Shown here: positions 41,126 to 50,419 of the stretch, piece after piece | Numbering within the stretch: the stretch's first letter is position 1 | Layout: each line of letters opens with the position of its first letter | Assembly (NCBI RefSeq): GCF_034670185.1 | Contig: NZ_JAXMNY010000003.1 | Span: 372,001-436,000, forward strand | Origin: Nisaea sp. | Lineage (GTDB): Bacteria; Pseudomonadota; Alphaproteobacteria; Thalassobaculales; Thalassobaculaceae | DNA: 64,000 nt | Direction of reading: 5' to 3' | Notes under the pieces: model-generated | Seen by the model: only the letters and a program-made list of their open reading frames with translations | Database searches by the model: none | Told to the model about the DNA's origin: nothing | Program-made: the position numbers and the translations under genes

Positions 41126-43372
41126 ATGGATAGTCGGGACTGCCTAAATATGGCCATTTCACTGCAGACTGCAGCGCTCAGCGCAATGCTAGCGTCGTTG
41201 TTGCTTGCCGCTGCATTGACGTATTTGCGGTCGATCCCGAAAGCCCCGGATGGATTGAGCTGGTGGGCCGGCGGGTTTTGGGCCTATTCCGGTGCAAATG
41301 GCTGCATCGCGTTCATTGCGCCGGAATACGGGGCAATCTTCCTTGAAACTCTGGTGGCCATGTCGGCTTTCATGCTGGCTGCCGGAACGCGCAGATTTCT
41401 TGGATATACAGTTCTGGCCCAGTTTGTTGTTCTGGGTATCAGTCTGACCGTTTTCTGGGTCCTCGCAGCCGAAGTTTTCCAGCTGCCGTTTCTCGTTCGA
41501 GCTGTTCCGGTCTTTCTCCTGTCCGCAGCCGGGTTGATCATTGCCGGCGGGTCGCTCTGGCGAAAGGCGGGTGCGGACAGCAAGGGAGCTGGATACCGGA
41601 TAACGGGAGCCCTCTTTGTTTTCTGGGGACTGCATCAGCTGGATTACCCGTTTTTGCGCAATGTGGAGTGGTTTGCGCCTTACGGTTTTCTTCTGGCGCA
41701 GGTACTGGCCATCGGCTGTGCGTTCGGGCTGATGATCATTGCTCACCAAAGGATGATGGCGCGGTCCGAAACTGAAGCCGATGCGCGCCATGCTGCCGAA
41801 AGCGCCTTACTTTTGCAGCTCGACTTGCGGCAGAACATCATCGATGCCGTGCCAATGCCGATTTTCGTTGAAGACGATGCCGGTGTTTTGGTGAATGCGA
41901 ACAGTGCGTTTGCGCAGCTTGCAGGCTGCAACCTGCCTGATGTCGCGGGAAAGAAGATCGACGAGATCTGGTCGGACGCGGGGATCGTGCAAGGCGCGGA
42001 ACCGGACGCTGGACCCATGTCGGAAGGCCGGGTCCAGCCTTTCTCCACGGTGCTGTCTCTTCCTTCGGGGCAGGCCCGCAGCTACGCCGTTTCCAGAATG
42101 TCTCTGGCGATGCCGGACGATTCCCGGTCTGGAGCTGTCGTCGTCATGCAGGACATGACAGACCGCAATCGCACGGAGATGCAGCTACATGAAAGCGAGA
42201 AGCGGTTCCGGGATTTCGCCGAGGCGTCTTCGGACTGGCTGTGGGAAACCGATGCCGAGGGGCGCTTCAGCTATTTCGCGCATGGCGCACGGGACTACAG
42301 CGGACTGATCCCTGAAAGCAATCTCGGGCGAACCCGTTTTGAGGCGACAATCGAAGATCTGACTTCGGAGAAATGGCGAACGCATATCTCCGACATCGAA
42401 GCGCAGCGGCCATTTAGCGGGTTCCGGTATCTCTTGCACGGCGATGACGGCCATGAAGTCGCGGTGATGATCAACGGTATGCCGTTCTATGACGATGACG
42501 GCACGTTTCTCGGGTATCGCGGAACGGGCAGCGATGTGACCCGGCAGAGAGAGGCGGAGATTTCCCGTGACCGTGCCCTACTCGATGCCGAACGGGCGAA
42601 CCGGGCGAAGTCTGAATTCCTCGCGACGATGAGCCATGAGTTCCGCACGCCGCTGAACGCCATTCTCGGTTTCAGTGAAATGCTCTCGCAGGAAGTCCTC
42701 GGTCCGGTCGGCGCGCCGGCCTACCGGGAATATGCCGATGCCATCAATGACAGCGGCAACCATATGCTGGCACTGGTGAATGACATTCTCGATATTTCCG
42801 CCATCGAGGCAGGCAAGCGGGTGATCATGAAGGAGGAAATCGGCCTCCTGGATCTGTTGCGGGAAAGCACTGTCGAAGTTTCCAAAATCGCGGCCGATAA
42901 ATCGATCAATCTTGAGGTGGGGCTACCGGGTTCGCCGTTGCGGCTGTTCGCGGACCTCCGCTCCGTTCGTCAGATCATCCTGAACTTGCTGTCCAATGCC
43001 GTGAAATTTACACCGCAGGATGGCTGGATCCGGCTTTCCGCGCAGCCCGACCGGGGTGACATGATTGCTATCGTCGTCGAGGATAGCGGCGAGGGTATTG
43101 CGGCAGACAAGCTCCCCACCATCACAGATCCCTTTTCCCAGGCGAGCAATCATCCACATCACAGCCACGAAGGTACCGGGCTCGGCCTTAGTATCGTCAA
43201 ATCTCTGGTTGAGGCTCACTCGGGCGAGTTGAAGATAGAAAGCACCCTCGGTGTCGGGACCAAGGTGACGGTCTGGCTGCATGCGGCACTCGGCCCGAAA
43301 CCTGCGCTTCAGGAAACAACGTCGGTGGGGCCCAAGGTCGATATCGAAGAAGATCCGGACGACGACGCTTAG
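41126..43372 (+). CDS. Membrane sensor histidine kinase with two PAS regions
   Basis: A 748-residue protein. N-terminal seven or so membrane helices span residues about 10-215 (AALSAMLASLLLAAALTYL to GFLLAQVLAIGCAFGLMIIAHQ). PAS regions follow near 240-350 (DAVPMPIFVEDDAGVLVNAN) and 355-475 (FRDFAEASSDWLWETDAEGRF). The HisKA core is EFLATMSHEFRTPLNAILGFSEML with His504, and the ATPase boxes are NLLSNAVKFTP, VEDSGEGIA and GTGLGLSIVKSLVEAHSG. It autophosphorylates and passes phosphate to a response regulator; none is adjacent. An ATG at 41150 is an alternative start. Signal unknown. Confidence 0.93.
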   Translation: MDSRDCLNMAISLQTAALSAMLASLLLAAALTYLRSIPKAPDGLSWWAGGFWAYSGANGCIAFIAPEYGAIFLETLVAMSAFMLAAGTRRFLGYTVLAQFVVLGISLTVFWVLAAEVFQLPFLVRAVPVFLLSAAGLIIAGGSLWRKAGADSKGAGYRITGALFVFWGLHQLDYPFLRNVEWFAPYGFLLAQVLAIGCAFGLMIIAHQRMMARSETEADARHAAESALLLQLDLRQNIIDAVPMPIFVEDDAGVLVNANSAFAQLAGCNLPDVAGKKIDEIWSDAGIVQGAEPDAGPMSEGRVQPFSTVLSLPSGQARSYAVSRMSLAMPDDSRSGAVVVMQDMTDRNRTEMQLHESEKRFRDFAEASSDWLWETDAEGRFSYFAHGARDYSGLIPESNLGRTRFEATIEDLTSEKWRTHISDIEAQRPFSGFRYLLHGDDGHEVAVMINGMPFYDDDGTFLGYRGTGSDVTRQREAEISRDRALLDAERANRAKSEFLATMSHEFRTPLNAILGFSEMLSQEVLGPVGAPAYREYADAINDSGNHMLALVNDILDISAIEAGKRVIMKEEIGLLDLLRESTVEVSKIAADKSINLEVGLPGSPLRLFADLRSVRQIILNLLSNAVKFTPQDGWIRLSAQPDRGDMIAIVVEDSGEGIAADKLPTITDPFSQASNHPHHSHEGTGLGLSIVKSLVEAHSGELKIESTLGVGTKVTVWLHAALGPKPALQETTSVGPKVDIEEDPDDDA

Positions 43373-43479
43373 CCAAGGCTATCAGGGGCGTCAGGCGGGG
43401 CGTGCGTATGTCCGGTTGTTCCGGGGGCGATCTGTCTATACATCCTGAGCATTGAGCAGAACCGAAAACAGGTGACCTG

Positions 43480-44484
43480 ATGTTTCGATCCTTCTTTCTG
43501 ACCCGCGAATGGGCGGTCTGGTCGTGGGTTGGTATGGCGTTGATCTTCGGCGGCACCTGGTATCAGGTTCAGCTCGACGTCCAGATCAATGAATGGTTCG
43601 GTGGATTTTACGACACCGTCCAGAAAGCGTTGGGCGAGCCGGGCAGCATTACCATCGGAGAATTCTACAAGCTGCTTCTCACATTCGGGCAGATTGCCGG
43701 GATCTATGTTTGCGTCGCGGTCTTCCTCGGGTTTTTCACCAAGCACTGGGTGTTCCGCTGGCGCCAGGCGATGAACAACTTCTACATGTCGCACTGGCAG
43801 CGCCTGCGCCATATCGAGGGAGCGAGTCAGCGGGTTCAGGAAGACACCAAGCGATTTGCAAATATCATGGAAACGCTCGGCAGCAATCTGCTGGACTCCC
43901 TGATGACCCTGGTCGCTTTTCTGCCGATCCTCTGGGTCCTCTCGAAGCAGGTGAAGGAGGTGCCGTTCTTTGGCGAGGTGGAGCACGCGCTCGTTTACGT
44001 CGCGATCATCTTTGCCCTTTTGGGGACGGCGGTGCTGGCTGTGGTTGGTGTGAAACTGCCGGGACTTGAGTTCAACAACCAGAAGGTTGAGGCGGCTTAC
44101 CGGAAGGAGCTGGTCTACGGGGAGGATCACGAGGACCGTGCAACACCGCCGACCGTGTGGGAATTGTTCCAGAATGTCCGGCGGAACTATTTCCGGCTGT
44201 TTTTTCACTACATGTATTTCGACATCGCCAAATGGAGTTATCTGCAGTTTGGCGTTCTGGTGCCCTATATCGCCCTTGCGCCGACAATTGTTGCCGGGGC
44301 CATCACGCTTGGCGTCATGCAGCAGATTGTCCGGGCGTTTGGTCGGGTGGAATCATCCTTCCAGTTCCTGGTCAGGAGCTGGGGAACCATTGTCGAGCTG
44401 ATCTCCGTCTATAAGCGTCTGCGCGCCTTCGAGGCTCAGCTTGCAACGCTGCCGCCGGAACCGCAGCCTGAAGCGGCGGAGTAA
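43480..44484 (+). CDS. SbmA/BacA-family peptide transporter, short form
   Basis: A 334-residue inner-membrane protein. The segments INEWFGGFYDTVQKAL, HWVFRWRQAMNNFYMSHWQRLRHIEGASQRVQEDTKRFA and LAVVGVKLPGLEFNNQKVEAAYRKELVYGEDH are almost family-invariant. The C terminus FQFLVRSWGTIVELISVYKRLRAFE also fits. SbmA/BacA dimers import antimicrobial peptides, glycopeptides or B12 using the proton gradient, and affect very-long-chain lipid A in rhizobia. E. coli SbmA is about 400 residues; the first helices are missing here, so the length is at the low end. Confidence 0.93.
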   Translation: MFRSFFLTREWAVWSWVGMALIFGGTWYQVQLDVQINEWFGGFYDTVQKALGEPGSITIGEFYKLLLTFGQIAGIYVCVAVFLGFFTKHWVFRWRQAMNNFYMSHWQRLRHIEGASQRVQEDTKRFANIMETLGSNLLDSLMTLVAFLPILWVLSKQVKEVPFFGEVEHALVYVAIIFALLGTAVLAVVGVKLPGLEFNNQKVEAAYRKELVYGEDHEDRATPPTVWELFQNVRRNYFRLFFHYMYFDIAKWSYLQFGVLVPYIALAPTIVAGAITLGVMQQIVRAFGRVESSFQFLVRSWGTIVELISVYKRLRAFEAQLATLPPEPQPEAAE

Positions 44485-44684
44485 CTCAGAGCCGGAGTGC
44501 TCGCGAAGCGCTGCAAGCTCGTGCGTTTAGTCTGACCTTTCAGGACTTGCTAACGGGTCCAATGAGCCGCCAATAGGCAGCGCTGGACCGGTGCTCCGTG
44601 GCTGGATTTAATAATCAGATTTGTTCTTGTAATCAGTCTCAGATGATAGCCGATCTCAAGCTTTCGCGAAAAAATGGATCAAGA

Positions 44685-46580
44685 TTATCCCCTTATGCTT
44701 GTGGGCTCGCTTTCGAGCGCCCGCTTCTGGGCGGCTATCCGGAACTGCGCGTTGCTTGCGCCGTATCCTGAGTATCCACCTCTCCGCTCGACGATTTCGA
44801 AGAAGAAGCCTTCGCCGTAATTGGGGCTGTAGATCTGGAAATACTCACCTTGCTCGTCTCTGTCGTAGAGAATGCAGGCGCTTTGAAGGCGCGTGAGCAG
44901 ATCTTCGTCGAGTGCAAAACGGGCATCCAGGTCGTCATAGTAATTCGGTGAAATGGCGAGGGGGACGAAGCCGGTTTTCTTCAAGAGCTCCGCGGTTGCG
45001 AAAATGTCGTCGGTCTTGAAGGCCACATGCTGTACGGCGGACCCGAAGCTTTCCGAAATGAAATGTCCGGCAAGGGTCTTGTTGTTTTCCGCGCCATTCA
45101 ACGTGATGCGGAGCGAGCCTTCCGGGTTTTCAATTGCCTGGCTGCGGACCAGTCCGGCGGGATCGACAACATCGACCATCGGCGTTTTGCGGGTATCGAA
45201 GATCGATGTGTAGAACAGCAGCCAGGTCAGCATTTCCTCGTAGTTCATGGTCTGGGCCAGGTGATCGATGCTGGTCAGGCCGACATCCAGACCCGGAGCC
45301 TGATCGTCTTCCGGCTTGAACTCGATCTCCCAGACCCGGGCAAGGTCGCTGTGGCTGTCGAGGAAATGCATGATCCCGCCGCCAACCCCCCGAATGGCGG
45401 GGATGCTCAACTCGCCGGGGCCGACGGGTTGCTCGAACAGCGTCGCGCCGAGCTGGCGGGCCCGTTCCACTGTGGCGGTCGCGTCTTCCACCTTCAGGCC
45501 GATATCGCAGACGGTTGTGCCGTGAACCAGATAGGACGAATGGGCAAAGCCTTCGCGCTCGGTATTGATGACGATGTTGATATCGCCCTGGCGCCAGAGC
45601 CTCACGTCCTTTGCGATGTGCCGTCCGGCTTTCTTGAACCCCAGCGCCGTCAGTTGGGAGCAGAGCTCCTCGGCCTCTTTTTCGTCCGCCGCGAATTCGA
45701 TGAACTCGATACCGGAGGCCCGGACCCGGTCCGGCATCTCCGGAACGTCCATCACGATGCCCGGCTCGGAGCGTTTGACCCTGTCCATCAGATAGACAAG
45801 GGAGCGGTGCCCATCGATGGAGATGGTCTTGGGGGAGCCCCCACGGAACTGATCGTTGAAGATTTCGAGGGAGACATAGCCGTCGTACCCGGTGGCTGCG
45901 ACGGCGCTCATAAACTTGGTGACGTCGAGATCGCCTTCGCCCGGCATGCAGCGGTAATGCCGGCTCCAGTGGAAGAGATCCATGTCGATCGCCGGCGCGT
46001 CGGCAAGCTGAACGAAAAAGATCTTGTCGCCCGGAACGGACCGGATGGAATTCGGGTCAAGATCCCGCGCGAGTGTGTGGAAGGAATCGACGATCAGACC
46101 GATATTCGGATGATCGGCCCGGCGTACGATCTCCCAGGCGTCCCGGTGGTCGTTGATATGGCGGCCCCAGGCGAGGGCTTCATAGCCGACACGAATTCCT
46201 CGTTTGGCCGCCCGCTCGCCAAGTTCGGCGAAATCCGCTGCCGCCCGATCGATGCCGCCGAGCGAGAGTGGTGAGACGTTGGAGCAGATCAGCACGAGGT
46301 CCGCGCCGAGTTCCCCCATCAGGTCGAACTTCCGTTCCGCCCGGTCAAAGGTGCGGGTGCGTTGCGGCTCGGGCATGCCTTCGAAATCACGGAAAGGCTG
46401 GAACAGGGTGATTTCCAGGCCGTGGTCGCGCACCAGTTGCCCGGCGTCGCGGGGCGATCCGTCGAAGGCGAGGAAATCGTTCTCGAAGATCTCGATGCCG
46501 TCGAAACCGGCTGCGGCGATGGCAGCCATTTTCTCCTCGAAGTCACCCGAGATCGAGACCGTGGCGATGGAGGTTTTCAT
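44685..46580 (-). CDS. quiC: 3-Dehydroshikimate dehydratase (QuiC type, TIM barrel plus HPPD-like domain)
   Basis: About 631 residues in two domains. Residues 1 to about 270 form an AP-endonuclease/xylose-isomerase-like barrel (MKTSIATVSISGDFEEKMAAIAAAGFDGIEIFENDF opening, GYEALAWGRHINDHRDAWEIV, GLIVDSFHTLARDLDP, MPGEGDLDVTKF). The C-terminal part resembles 4-hydroxyphenylpyruvate dioxygenase, with possible metal ligands in SIDHLAQTM, VQHVAFKTDD and GFFFEIVERRGGYSGYGASN. This architecture is that of QuiC/QsuB-type enzymes converting 3-dehydroshikimate to protocatechuate. The ATG at 46580 gives the family N terminus. Its gene lies 43 bp after the TetR::hydrolase fusion on the same strand. Confidence 0.92.
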   Translation of the reverse strand: MKTSIATVSISGDFEEKMAAIAAAGFDGIEIFENDFLAFDGSPRDAGQLVRDHGLEITLFQPFRDFEGMPEPQRTRTFDRAERKFDLMGELGADLVLICSNVSPLSLGGIDRAAADFAELGERAAKRGIRVGYEALAWGRHINDHRDAWEIVRRADHPNIGLIVDSFHTLARDLDPNSIRSVPGDKIFFVQLADAPAIDMDLFHWSRHYRCMPGEGDLDVTKFMSAVAATGYDGYVSLEIFNDQFRGGSPKTISIDGHRSLVYLMDRVKRSEPGIVMDVPEMPDRVRASGIEFIEFAADEKEAEELCSQLTALGFKKAGRHIAKDVRLWRQGDINIVINTEREGFAHSSYLVHGTTVCDIGLKVEDATATVERARQLGATLFEQPVGPGELSIPAIRGVGGGIMHFLDSHSDLARVWEIEFKPEDDQAPGLDVGLTSIDHLAQTMNYEEMLTWLLFYTSIFDTRKTPMVDVVDPAGLVRSQAIENPEGSLRITLNGAENNKTLAGHFISESFGSAVQHVAFKTDDIFATAELLKKTGFVPLAISPNYYDDLDARFALDEDLLTRLQSACILYDRDEQGEYFQIYSPNYGEGFFFEIVERRGGYSGYGASNAQFRIAAQKRALESEPTSIRG

Positions 46581-46632
46581 CGGTGTCATATCTCCTTAGG
46601 TGCGGGAGTTGTCGTAGTTTTCTTGCGGTCTT

Positions 46633-48285
46633 TTATGCACATTTGGCTTTAAGCCAGGCGCACATCCGGCGCAGGGATGCTTCTGCCTCGGGGCAGTATT
46701 CCAGCGCCCGCAGATAGCCGTGGATCAGGCCTTCACCTGCATCCCGATTAACCGGTACTCCTGCCGCTTCAAGTGCGTCCGCATAGGCGGCGCCGCTGTC
46801 ACGCAGCGGGTCGTATTGGGCAACTGCAATGTAGGCCGGAGGCAGTCCGGCATGGTCGTCGGCTGCGAGCGGGGCGATATAGGGATCGCTGTTCAACTGC
46901 TCTGCATCCGCGCAGTAAAGCGCGTTGTTCCCCGCCATGCCGGCGACTTTCAGCAATGGACCGTTCGCGTTCTCGGTATAGGACGGCCGGGTGCGGTCGA
47001 AATCGCAGGAAGGGTAGGCGAGCAGCTGCGCCTGCAGTGGCAAGTTCAATTCGCGGCACTTCAGGGCTGCCGCCGCCGCGAGGTTGCCGCCGGCACTGTC
47101 GCCGCCGATGGCGATCTGGGCCGGATCGATGCCGAGTTTTCCGGCATTGTCATGCGCCCATTGTACGACCGACACACATTGCTGGAACGCGGCGGGATAG
47201 GGATGTTCCGGAGCGAGCGCATAATCGACGCTGATCACCGTCTGCCGGTTCCAGTCGGCGATCCGGGATGTGATGTCCCAGTGTGTCTCCGGGCTGCCCT
47301 GCATCCAGGCGCCGCCATGCATATAGATCAGCGCGGCTTGCGGAGCGCTGTCGGCATGACGGAATATCCGAACACGGACGGGACCGCCGGGGCTGTCGAT
47401 CCAGTGCTCCTCGTCCGTCTCCACATTCTCCGGCGTTTCCAGCCGCATTTCGCGGGCGATGGCCTCGAATCTGATCCGGCGGTCAGCCGGTGTGGCGCCC
47501 GGTGCCAGGCTGGCCCACTTGCCGTCCCAGACGTCGAGAAACCTGAGGATGCCCGGAAGAATCCGGCGCGTTTCGTCCAATGAATTAAGCACGTTGCGTC
47601 CTTTGTCCGTATCGGTCCGCATGACGAAGCGCAGGATCATGTCACCGACATGCCGGCGCAGCATCTGCTGGCCCCTGGGGCTGAACAGGTCGTCACCGAA
47701 AATCCGGGAGAATGTCGACCGGTTTGAAACGTTGAAATAACAGAGAGCCGAGATGTGCCAGTGCAGTTCAAGCGCCGTCAGTCCGCGCCGGAACAATCCA
47801 AGCTCGCAGCCGCGCGCATAGATGTTCTCAAGCAGCCGGATCGCCGAGCTGTTCTGCCCGACGATACCGTCGGACCGGGACATATGTTCTCCGTTATGGA
47901 TGTTCTCGATGGTTACGAGGCGGACGAAATTGACCGCGTTGCGATGGTGGTCGAAGGTGAATTCAGCAAGCTGCCGCAGGGCTTCTACCGGCGGCATTTG
48001 GGTCAGATCAAGGGCGTCCTCGGACCGGCGCATTTCCTGATAGGCGTCTTCCAGAGCGGCCCGGTAGAGGCCCTCCTTATCGCCGAAATAATAATAGATC
48101 ATCCGTTTCGAGGTTTTGGTCTTGGCCGCGATCTCCGAAATGCGGGCACCTGAGAGCCCTTTCGCCGCGAAAATCTCGCGTGCGATCTGGAGAATATTGG
48201 CCCGGACCGCGTCGGGGTCCTGCTTCCACCCTTTGCGAAACATTTCGCCTGGCTGCTCTGCCGACGTGTCAACTTCGCCCAACAT
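46633..48285 (-). CDS. In-frame fusion: TetR-family regulator plus alpha/beta hydrolase (HSL-type esterase)
   Basis: One frame of 550 codons. Residues about 20-225 are a TetR regulator: HTH ANILQIAREIFAAKGLSGARISEIAAKTKTSKRMIYYYFGDKEGLY, then a helical core ending MLRRHVGDMILRFVMRTDT. Residues about 235-550 are a hormone-sensitive-lipase-like esterase: oxyanion motif HGGAW (His323), nucleophile GDSAGG (Ser397), Asp492 in DPLRDSG and His522 in GLIHGYLRAL, all catalytic residues present. No stop or obvious internal start separates them. GGGAGG lies upstream of ATG 48285. It is divergent from a shikimate-type dehydrogenase and upstream of quiC. It may both sense and hydrolyse an ester. Confidence 0.85.
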   Translation of the reverse strand: MLGEVDTSAEQPGEMFRKGWKQDPDAVRANILQIAREIFAAKGLSGARISEIAAKTKTSKRMIYYYFGDKEGLYRAALEDAYQEMRRSEDALDLTQMPPVEALRQLAEFTFDHHRNAVNFVRLVTIENIHNGEHMSRSDGIVGQNSSAIRLLENIYARGCELGLFRRGLTALELHWHISALCYFNVSNRSTFSRIFGDDLFSPRGQQMLRRHVGDMILRFVMRTDTDKGRNVLNSLDETRRILPGILRFLDVWDGKWASLAPGATPADRRIRFEAIAREMRLETPENVETDEEHWIDSPGGPVRVRIFRHADSAPQAALIYMHGGAWMQGSPETHWDITSRIADWNRQTVISVDYALAPEHPYPAAFQQCVSVVQWAHDNAGKLGIDPAQIAIGGDSAGGNLAAAAALKCRELNLPLQAQLLAYPSCDFDRTRPSYTENANGPLLKVAGMAGNNALYCADAEQLNSDPYIAPLAADDHAGLPPAYIAVAQYDPLRDSGAAYADALEAAGVPVNRDAGEGLIHGYLRALEYCPEAEASLRRMCAWLKAKCA

Positions 48286-48409
48286 TTCCTCCCTTCATGT
48301 TCTTCAGTTTCTTTCGTTGGGCTCAGCATAACGGAGTACTGAAGCGGCTGCGCCCTTCGTGCCGACCCGGGCTTCCCGGGCCCGCTATGAGGGGCTGACG
48401 GCATCACTA

Positions 48410-48438
48410 TTGACATATTTAACCGCTGTGAACAATAT
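48410..48438 (+). promoter_or_regulatory. Probable promoter of the shikimate dehydrogenase-TRAP genes
   Basis: TTGACA (48410-48415), a 17-bp spacer and CAATAT (48433-48438) give a good sigma-70-type promoter 44 bp before the dehydrogenase start. Confidence 0.55.
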
Positions 48439-48454
48439 CGAGAAAAATGAGCCA

Positions 48455-48468
48455 GACTGTTAACGGTC
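48455..48468. promoter_or_regulatory. Possible TetR operator GACTGTTAACGGTC
   Basis: A near-palindrome around GTTAAC with one mismatched pair, lying between the predicted -10 element and the dehydrogenase start. This is a suitable place for repression by the divergent TetR fusion protein. Confidence 0.4.
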
Positions 48469-48481
48469 ATGGACATAAGGG

Positions 48482-49369
48482 ATGGGCGTTGTGGAAGTTG
48501 AAGTCGATGGCATCGGTGAAGCCTCGCTGCCTGATTGTGTGCTGGCGGGCCTGATTGGCAACAGCATTCAGGCCTCGCGGACTCCTAGGATGCATATGGA
48601 TGAAGGTGCGGCGCTCGGGCTTTCTTACGAGTATCGGCTGATCGATCTGCCGCGCGATCTGGGGGAGGCGACACTCGCCCGGATCCTCTCTGATCTGGAG
48701 GATGCCGATTATTGCGGCGTCAATGTAACCGTTCCGTACAAAAGAGACATTCTGACGCACCTCGATGCGCTTTCCGATGACGCGCGCGCGGTGGGCGCCG
48801 TCAATACCGTGCTGTTCACCAAGAACGGCAGGATCGGGCACAACACGGACTATTGGGGTTTTGCTGAAAGCCTGCGGCGCGGCCTTCCGGATGTGGCGCG
48901 CGATAAGGTGCTGCTGATGGGGGCAGGCGGTGCCGGCCATGCCGTCGCGCATGCCCTGATCGATGGCGGCGTCGGAACGTTATTGGTTTGCGACACGAAC
49001 CGGGATCTGGCCACGTCCCTTGTCTCCGAGCTGAACGAGCGCGTCGGTGCCGGGCGCGCCGAGCTTGTCGAGGATGTCGCAGATGCGGCTGGATCTGCCG
49101 ACGGCATCGTCAACGCAACCCCGGTGGGGATGCTGAAAATGCCGGGAATGCCAATCGACGGCGCGCTTGTCGAGCCCCGTCATTGGGTGGCGGACATTGT
49201 CTATTTTCCATTGGAAACAGAGTTGCTGGCACATGCCCGGGCAAAGGGGTGTGCGGTGTTGTCGGGTGCCGGTATGGCGCTCTTTCAAGCCGTCCGGGCT
49301 TTCGAGCTGTTCACCGGCGTTACGCCGGATGCCGACCGGATGAAGGCGGTGTTCGACTCATTCGACTGA
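48482..49369 (+). CDS. Shikimate/quinate dehydrogenase (AroE family, catabolic type)
   Basis: A 295-residue AroE-family enzyme. Catalytic Lys87 (VPYKRDI), Asn108 and Asp123 (HNTDYWGF) are present, with the nucleotide loop GAGGAGHA near 147-154. Asp171 after the second strand (VCDTNRD) replaces the basic NADP-binding motif of biosynthetic AroE and points to NAD. The substrate loop NSIQASRTPRMHMDEG resembles catabolic quinate/shikimate dehydrogenases (STPxMHxxEG) rather than AroE (SxSP). It heads an operon with TRAP transporter genes and is divergent from the TetR::hydrolase gene, supporting a role in catabolism of shikimate or quinate. Confidence 0.9.
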   Translation: MGVVEVEVDGIGEASLPDCVLAGLIGNSIQASRTPRMHMDEGAALGLSYEYRLIDLPRDLGEATLARILSDLEDADYCGVNVTVPYKRDILTHLDALSDDARAVGAVNTVLFTKNGRIGHNTDYWGFAESLRRGLPDVARDKVLLMGAGGAGHAVAHALIDGGVGTLLVCDTNRDLATSLVSELNERVGAGRAELVEDVADAAGSADGIVNATPVGMLKMPGMPIDGALVEPRHWVADIVYFPLETELLAHARAKGCAVLSGAGMALFQAVRAFELFTGVTPDADRMKAVFDSFD

Positions 49370-49418
49370 CCGTCGCGGAACGCAGGGTCCGCAAAATTCG
49401 TAATAAAGGGAGGAAACA

Positions 49419-50411
49419 ATGCGAAACCGAACGATGAAAAGCACCCTTCGAGGTGCTGTTGCCGCCATGGCTCTTCTGGTCACATCGGGGGCAGTCAATG
49501 CCGCCGACAAGGTTGAGATCATCTATTCCGACACCGTTCAGGAAACGGACCGCCGCAGCGGTATCCTGAAGGAGCATTTCGCTGGTTGTCTTGGCGACGG
49601 CTTTGAATTCAAGCCGTATTTCGGCGCCACTCTGTTCAAGCAGGGCACCGAGTTGACCGCGATGCAGCGCGGCAACCTCGATATGGCCAACCTCGCCAGC
49701 TACGACTTCGAGAACCAGGTTCCGTCTGCCTCCATTCTTGGTACCGGCTATCTGTTCCGTGGCTATGAGCACATGCGCAAGGTGTTCGATGGCGATGTGA
49801 TGGACGGTTTGTTCAGTGAGATTCAGGAGAAGACCGGGGTCAAGGTCCTAGCTAATCCCTATATAGGCACGCGCCACGTCAACATCAAAGGTGACAAGAA
49901 GATTATGACGCCGGCGGACATGGCTGGCATCAAGCTGCGCATGCCAGGCGGTGAGGGCTGGCAGTTCCTGGGCAAGGCGCTCGGCGCCAATCCGACGCCG
50001 GTAGCGTTCACCGAAGTCTACACGGCGCTGCAGACCGGTACCGTCGACGGGCAGGACAACCCGTTGCCGACCAACAAGCAGATGAAGTTCTACGAGGTGA
50101 CGAACCAGATCATCCTGACCAGTCATCGGGTCGCCACAAACATCTTCGCCATGTCAGGCAAGAAATGGAACAGCCTGAACGACGCGCAGAAAGCGAAGGT
50201 CAAGGAATGCTCCATGCAGTTCCAGGCTGCCATGGACAAGAGCACGCTCGGGCTTGAGAAGGAGATGGCGGACTTCTTCGAGAAAGAAGGTTTGAAGCTC
50301 TACAAGCCGGACATCGATGCGTTCCGTAATCACGCGCTCGATATGTACAAAAACTCCGACTATTCGAAGAACTGGCCCGCCGGACTCCTCGAAAAGATCA
50401 ACAAGACCTAA
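49419..50411 (+). CDS. dctP: TRAP transporter substrate-binding protein
   Basis: A 330-residue periplasmic DctP-family protein with signal peptide (residues about 1-29, ending AVNA), preceded by a strong AAAGGGAGGAAAC site. Family features include FGATLFKQGTELTAMQRGNLDMA, LRMPGGEGWQFLGKALGANPTPVAFTEVYTALQTGTVDGQDNPLPT with the conserved Arg for carboxylate binding, and NIFAMSGKKWNSL. It captures an organic acid; operon context suggests shikimate, quinate or a related ester product. Confidence 0.94.
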   Translation: MRNRTMKSTLRGAVAAMALLVTSGAVNAADKVEIIYSDTVQETDRRSGILKEHFAGCLGDGFEFKPYFGATLFKQGTELTAMQRGNLDMANLASYDFENQVPSASILGTGYLFRGYEHMRKVFDGDVMDGLFSEIQEKTGVKVLANPYIGTRHVNIKGDKKIMTPADMAGIKLRMPGGEGWQFLGKALGANPTPVAFTEVYTALQTGTVDGQDNPLPTNKQMKFYEVTNQIILTSHRVATNIFAMSGKKWNSLNDAQKAKVKECSMQFQAAMDKSTLGLEKEMADFFEKEGLKLYKPDIDAFRNHALDMYKNSDYSKNWPAGLLEKINKT

Positions 50412-50419
50412 AATCCAAG

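Noticed and set aside
45027..46274. Plus-strand open frame of 415 codons
   Set aside because: Antisense to quiC; composition is that of a mirrored coding frame and no domain is seen.
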